Shown piece by piece: positions 7,056-9,306 of a stretch of DNA of 9,306 bases. The translations under genes were made by a program, and so were the position numbers. Below the pieces are notes generated by a model, which was not told the origin of the DNA, did not search any database, and worked only from the letters and a program-made list of their open reading frames with translations. Source of the DNA: Candidatus Hydrogenedentota bacterium (lineage in GTDB: Bacteria; Hydrogenedentota; Hydrogenedentia; Hydrogenedentiales; GCA-2746185); NCBI GenBank assembly GCA_012965445.1, contig DTSJ01000310.1, positions 1 through 9,306 on the forward strand. The letters are read 5' to 3'. The number at the start of each line of letters is the position of its first letter. Within the stretch, counting starts at the first letter, position 1.

Positions 7056-7070
7056 GTACGTTGGACGTAC
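7056..7070. repeat. Dyad GTACGT-TGG-ACGTAC upstream of the DUF2911-like gene
   Basis: Two perfect 6-bp inverted arms separated by three bases lie 43 bases upstream of the ATG at 7013, beyond the hairpin that follows the preceding gene. On the minus strand a TATTGT -10-like hexamer (7032-7037) comes 18 bases after it, so the dyad covers the place of a -35 element. This geometry fits an operator or activator site, but no regulator is visible in the window. Confidence 0.4.
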
Positions 7071-7116
7071 TTCCGAACCCTGCGGTTTCAAAGAATACCA
7101 AGCAAGGTCAAACTAA

Positions 7117-7153
7117 ATCAGGAGGCACGTCCGCAGCGAACATGCCTCCTGAT
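7117..7153 (-). terminator. Hairpin after monooxygenase A, likely intrinsic terminator
   Basis: An 11-bp inverted repeat, ATCAGGAGGCA (7117-7127) and TGCCTCCTGAT (7143-7153), with a 15-base loop, lies 14 bases beyond the stop of the gene at 7168-8424. Reading leftward the stem runs into TTTAGTTT, a moderate T-rich tail. Position and stem length fit a terminator or a 3' protective stem of that gene. Confidence 0.6.
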
Positions 7154-7167
7154 GAAACAACAATGAT

Positions 7168-8424
7168 TTAGTCGCTCGATCCCGGATTCGTAGGCGCAAA
7201 TGTCATCCAAGCCAGGTCCATCTCATCCGTAGTTGGTCCGCCGAAGCTGATCGCACGGTTCGGATTGAAACCGCCTCTTTCGGCTTGTTTCTCAGAATTA
7301 TCGAACCAAAACTCCATTTCCATTCGGGTACCTGCTGGCAATTTCTTGTGGACTTCAAATTCGTACCCTGTTTGCCAGTTGAAATCCCAATTCGGAACAT
7401 GCAGGAGTTCTTCAGACGTGCCGTCGGGGTAGAAGGCAGTATACTTTGCTTCAACGCCGCGCAAATGCATATGCGGAAGAATGCTCAACACCGTAATGTC
7501 CTCGGAGAATGTACGTGATCCAGCCACTTTCCAGTGCGGATGATGCGGCGGAATCTGGAATGCCCCATGCGACACAGTAGAAATCTCTACCGGATGGTCA
7601 ACAACAACATCCTTGCCATGGAACTGCAAACCAATCTGAGAACTGTCGTACATGCCCGTTCCAGGGCCGGATTCCTTGTGATAATGCATCGCAAAAGTAA
7701 CATGAGAACCCTTGTGCAGTTTGATGCCATAGCCCTCAGGCAATTCAGTCTGATCAGAACCCGGAGCGTTTCCGCCCAGCATACCGCGCGTCTCATCACC
7801 AGAATTCGCTGGAGCATTCGCATGACCAATAATGTGATGAACCACTTCGCTGCCCGGCTTGAATTCAATACTGCGAATCCAGCGCGTTTCAGGAAATGAT
7901 TCTTCGGTCAACTTAACCGTCACGTTCTTGTAAAGATCTTGGATTCCATCAGGCACAAAAAAAGGCTCATCGAAATCAACAATCAGATCAGGCTCGCCGA
8001 AGTTCCAGCCCGTATCAGAAAACGTTACCGGAGCAGGAGCATCCGAAGGATTTCCGCGCGGCGCACGTTGCTTGACCCAATTCGAAATTGTAGCAATCTC
8101 ATCAGCCGTCAGCGTGCGCTCATTCCGGAAAATGCCGTGAAACTTCTCACTGGCATCCCAAGGCGGCATCGTCTTCGATTCAACAGCCTTCGCCATCGAT
8201 TTCGCCCACGGGCGGACTTCCTGATACGTCATGAGTGACATCGGTGCAATCATGCCCGACAGATTTGTCCCCGCAGGACGGTGACACGTCTGGCAGTTCT
8301 CCTGCAGAATCGGCAGAATGTCCTTCGTAAACGTAGGACGTTCCACTACATCCGCGGTCGCAGAAACGGACACCGCAATCGCGAGTGTCGCAACTGACAT
8401 CATACTCGTTAACAGCTTTTTCAT
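7168..8424 (-). CDS. Exported cytochrome c-type 2 copper monooxygenase fusion (paralogue A)
   Basis: A 418-residue paralogue of the protein at 4382-5929. Signal peptide about 1-24 (VSVSATA). The heme domain has CQTCH (Cys44, Cys47, His48) and Met86 in TMPPW, with a short insert after the heme site (AGTNLSGMI). The dicopper core shows His196-His197 (EVVHHI), His247 (MHYH), His318 and His320 (LPHMHLRG) and Met402 (DEMD), matching the PHM/DBM copper ligands in order. A His-rich loop PPHHPHW (292-298) is absent from the other paralogue. It ends soon after the DEM strand, without the C-terminal beta domain of its neighbour. Expected location is the periplasm or cell surface; reaction probably O2-dependent hydroxylation fed by the heme, substrate unknown. 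The start is set by AAGG six bases upstream. Only 64 bases separate it from the upstream gene. Confidence 0.88.
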   Translation of the reverse strand: MKKLLTSMMSVATLAIAVSVSATADVVERPTFTKDILPILQENCQTCHRPAGTNLSGMIAPMSLMTYQEVRPWAKSMAKAVESKTMPPWDASEKFHGIFRNERTLTADEIATISNWVKQRAPRGNPSDAPAPVTFSDTGWNFGEPDLIVDFDEPFFVPDGIQDLYKNVTVKLTEESFPETRWIRSIEFKPGSEVVHHIIGHANAPANSGDETRGMLGGNAPGSDQTELPEGYGIKLHKGSHVTFAMHYHKESGPGTGMYDSSQIGLQFHGKDVVVDHPVEISTVSHGAFQIPPHHPHWKVAGSRTFSEDITVLSILPHMHLRGVEAKYTAFYPDGTSEELLHVPNWDFNWQTGYEFEVHKKLPAGTRMEMEFWFDNSEKQAERGGFNPNRAISFGGPTTDEMDLAWMTFAPTNPGSSD

Positions 8425-8446
8425 AACAATCCTTCTCCTCTATTAT

Positions 8447-8463
8447 TAAATCGGCCCGATTTA
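8447..8463. repeat. 17-bp palindrome in the leader of monooxygenase A
   Basis: TAAATCGG-C-CCGATTTA is a palindrome with 8-bp arms around one base, lying 22 bases upstream of the ATG at 8424 and just before its ribosome binding region. It is compatible with a dimeric regulator site or a short leader hairpin. A TATTGT -10-like hexamer (8483-8488, minus) precedes it, which would put the palindrome just after the transcription start. Confidence 0.45.
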
Positions 8464-8488
8464 TTTCGACACCAATCTATCTACAATA

Positions 8489-8872
8489 CTAATATTCGCT
8501 AATCGTCGTAAACCGAATTGCATTCACGCCATTGCTCTTATACTTAAGACCCTGCATGACAACCTGCATGCCCATATATTCCTGGACAAACTTGTTGGCT
8601 ACCTGAAGATGCGAAGCAGGTGCCGAATTCCGATATACCAGAATCCAAACCGTTCCTGTCTCGTCTTCGATCAGAGCAACCGGAAACCCATGCTCCGCTC
8701 GATTCTTGGCCGTCTCAAGGTTCCCCTCAATATCACCAGTCATCGCCAGCGTCGTCAAGTCAACTATCGTGCCAATCAAAAGACCTTTTTCCGGCTTTGT
8801 GGCCGCATTTACGTTTACAATCGCCGTCGCAAGTATCGCCACAATAGCGAACACAAGTACACTCTTCTTCAT
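8489..8872 (-). CDS. Small exported protein, possible OB-fold-like domain, function unknown
   Basis: A 127-residue protein with a standard signal peptide (1-23, MKKSV then a hydrophobic core and VNA cleavage). The mature part reads as: strand GLLIGTIVDL, a helix rich in Glu/Ala (about 48-61), the motif HGFPVALIEDETGTVWILVYR, a helix ANKFVQEYMGM and strands QVVMQGLKYK and NAIRFTTI. This order recalls small exported PVC-type proteins in which a vvD..G..ileDetG..y..YvG..V.v.G pattern suggests an OB-like barrel. From memory those relatives often have two cysteines in the first helix; none is present here. The start is firm: GGGAGGAA ends three bases before the ATG. It is the first gene of the minus-strand cluster, 64 bases before monooxygenase A. 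No function can be named. Confidence 0.75.
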   Translation of the reverse strand: MKKSVLVFAIVAILATAIVNVNAATKPEKGLLIGTIVDLTTLAMTGDIEGNLETAKNRAEHGFPVALIEDETGTVWILVYRNSAPASHLQVANKFVQEYMGMQVVMQGLKYKSNGVNAIRFTTISEY

Positions 8873-8900
8873 AACTTCCTCCCAACTGAATGACTATTCA

Positions 8901-8906
8901 ATTATA
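8901..8906 (-). promoter_or_regulatory. Perfect TATAAT -10-like element upstream of the minus-strand cluster
   Basis: TATAAT read leftward lies 28 bases before the ATG at 8872, a suitable distance for a short leader containing the GGGAGGAA ribosome binding site. The -35 position 17 bases upstream reads TATGAT, a poor match, so an activator may be needed. It is the best promoter candidate for the cluster. Confidence 0.45.
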
Positions 8907-8999
8907 GTGCTGGAACCGATTCGATCATATAAACATCAATATGACCGCCTTCTCATAGGCAACAACATGATAATACAACCACGTCGTCAATTCCAGCAC
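8907..8999. repeat. 9-bp inverted repeat flanking 75 bases upstream of the cluster
   Basis: GTGCTGGAA (8907-8915) and TTCCAGCAC (8991-8999) are perfect inverted copies 75 bases apart. The inner copy directly abuts the TATAAT element at 8901-8906. Possible roles are a pair of operator half-sites or a long-range stem; chance is possible but not very likely for nine bases in so short a gap. Confidence 0.4.
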
Positions 9000-9009
9000 A
9001 GATGTCGAT

Positions 9010-9096
9010 GCAACTCAAAAGGTTCGTAAGTTGCTAAAATACAACAACTTGCAACAATACCCCCGCAAATCCATCAACCTACTGTTGAAGTTCAAC
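9010..9096. repeat. Short dyads between the right-edge gene and the cluster
   Basis: GCAACT (9010-9015) pairs with AGTTGC (9029-9034), and a further CAACTTGCAAC (9045-9055) offers an alternative partner, so two mutually exclusive stems are possible. A separate 13-base palindrome GTTGAA-G-TTCAAC lies at 9084-9096, 24 bases after the stop of the right-edge gene. No T-run follows any of them on the minus strand, so none is called a terminator. Confidence 0.25.
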
Positions 9097-9119
9097 CCCG
9101 CCGTTCCGCACGGGTTCCT

Positions 9120-9306
9120 CTATTTTGTGAGTTCCGGGTACAATTTACGGATCAGCTCTATCGCGTCTCCATACTCACCATACGCCCTGTTCACCCGCGG
9201 AGCGTCGCCAGCATCTCCTGCCCGATCCAGCGCCAGCCAGCTGAGACTCACCATCTTCCTCGCCTTCTTCAACGACCCGCGCTGACGCGGATTCAACCCC
9301 TCCGCT
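9120..9306 (-). CDS. C-terminal end of an unrecognised protein, start beyond the window
   Basis: The minus-strand frame is open from the right edge to a TAG at 9120-9122 and gives 61 residues. It contains NPRQRGSLKKARKM, then a probably helical stretch with small and acidic residues (ALDRAGDAGDAPRVNRAYG) and ends AIELIRKLYPELTK. GC content is higher than in the following intergenic region, and the strand composition fits coding on the minus strand. I do not recognise the family: the visible part suggests an alpha-helical C-terminal segment with no metal or catalytic motif. The gap to the next gene in the same direction is 247 bases, so it is probably a separate transcription unit. Coding status is likely but rests on a short piece. 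Confidence 0.6.
   Translation of the reverse strand, partial: AEGLNPRQRGSLKKARKMVSLSWLALDRAGDAGDAPRVNRAYGEYGDAIELIRKLYPELTK

Noticed and set aside
6333..7166. Long plus-strand open frame of 277 codons opposite the DUF2911-like gene
   Set aside because: It is antisense to a gene with a signal peptide and ribosome binding site, its product is rich in Arg, Gln and Cys without domain features, and it has no ribosome binding site.
9031..9285. Plus-strand open frame of 84 codons at the right end
   Set aside because: It crosses an intergenic region and lies opposite the better supported minus-strand C-terminal frame; no start signal or domain pattern.
1..9306. tRNA, rRNA, CRISPR array or insertion sequence
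   Set aside because: No cloverleaf, no regularly spaced direct repeats and no transposase-like frame or terminal repeats were seen anywhere in the window.

Overview
The window looks like a chromosomal segment from an aerobic, environmental Gram-negative bacterium. Many products are exported to the periplasm or outer surface, and most are heme c or copper proteins. The protein types (plastocyanin-like lipoprotein with a regulatory-like end, an A-type oxidase with an IPSVIILT segment, cytochrome c fused to a type 2 copper monooxygenase, DUF2911-like protein) recall Verrucomicrobiota, Planctomycetota, Acidobacteriota or related candidate phyla. This placement comes from memory of the families and is not proven. 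The plus strand carries more C than G whichever way the genes point, so the minus strand is probably the leading strand of replication.

Layout. 1-500 (minus) is the 5' part of an exported cytochrome c cut by the window edge, probably diheme. After a divergent promoter region (501-746) comes a tight plus-strand operon: a cupredoxin lipoprotein (747-1541), cytochrome oxidase subunit I (1546-3258) and subunit II (3255-4070). The convergent gap 4071-4381 holds only a doubtful small ORF. A minus-strand cluster follows, in transcription order: a small exported OB-fold-like protein (8872-8489), cytochrome c-copper monooxygenase A (8424-7168), an exported lipocalin-like plus DUF2911-like protein (7013-6036), and cytochrome c-copper monooxygenase B with an extra C-terminal beta domain (5929-4382). 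Hairpins lie after 7168 and after 6036. The right edge (9120-9306, minus) holds the C-terminal end of an unrecognised protein.

How they may work together. The left half is a short respiratory module: periplasmic cytochrome c and/or the copper lipoprotein could pass electrons to the CuA site of subunit II and on to the heme-copper centre of subunit I. Subunit III and heme A synthesis or assembly genes are not in the window. The right half is a set of exported proteins centred on two paralogous enzymes in which a c-type heme domain precedes a PHM/DBM-like dicopper monooxygenase core with all expected copper ligands. The simplest reading is that the heme domain replaces ascorbate as electron donor for hydroxylation of an unknown extracytoplasmic substrate. 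The substrate and any link to the neighbouring oxidase are inference.
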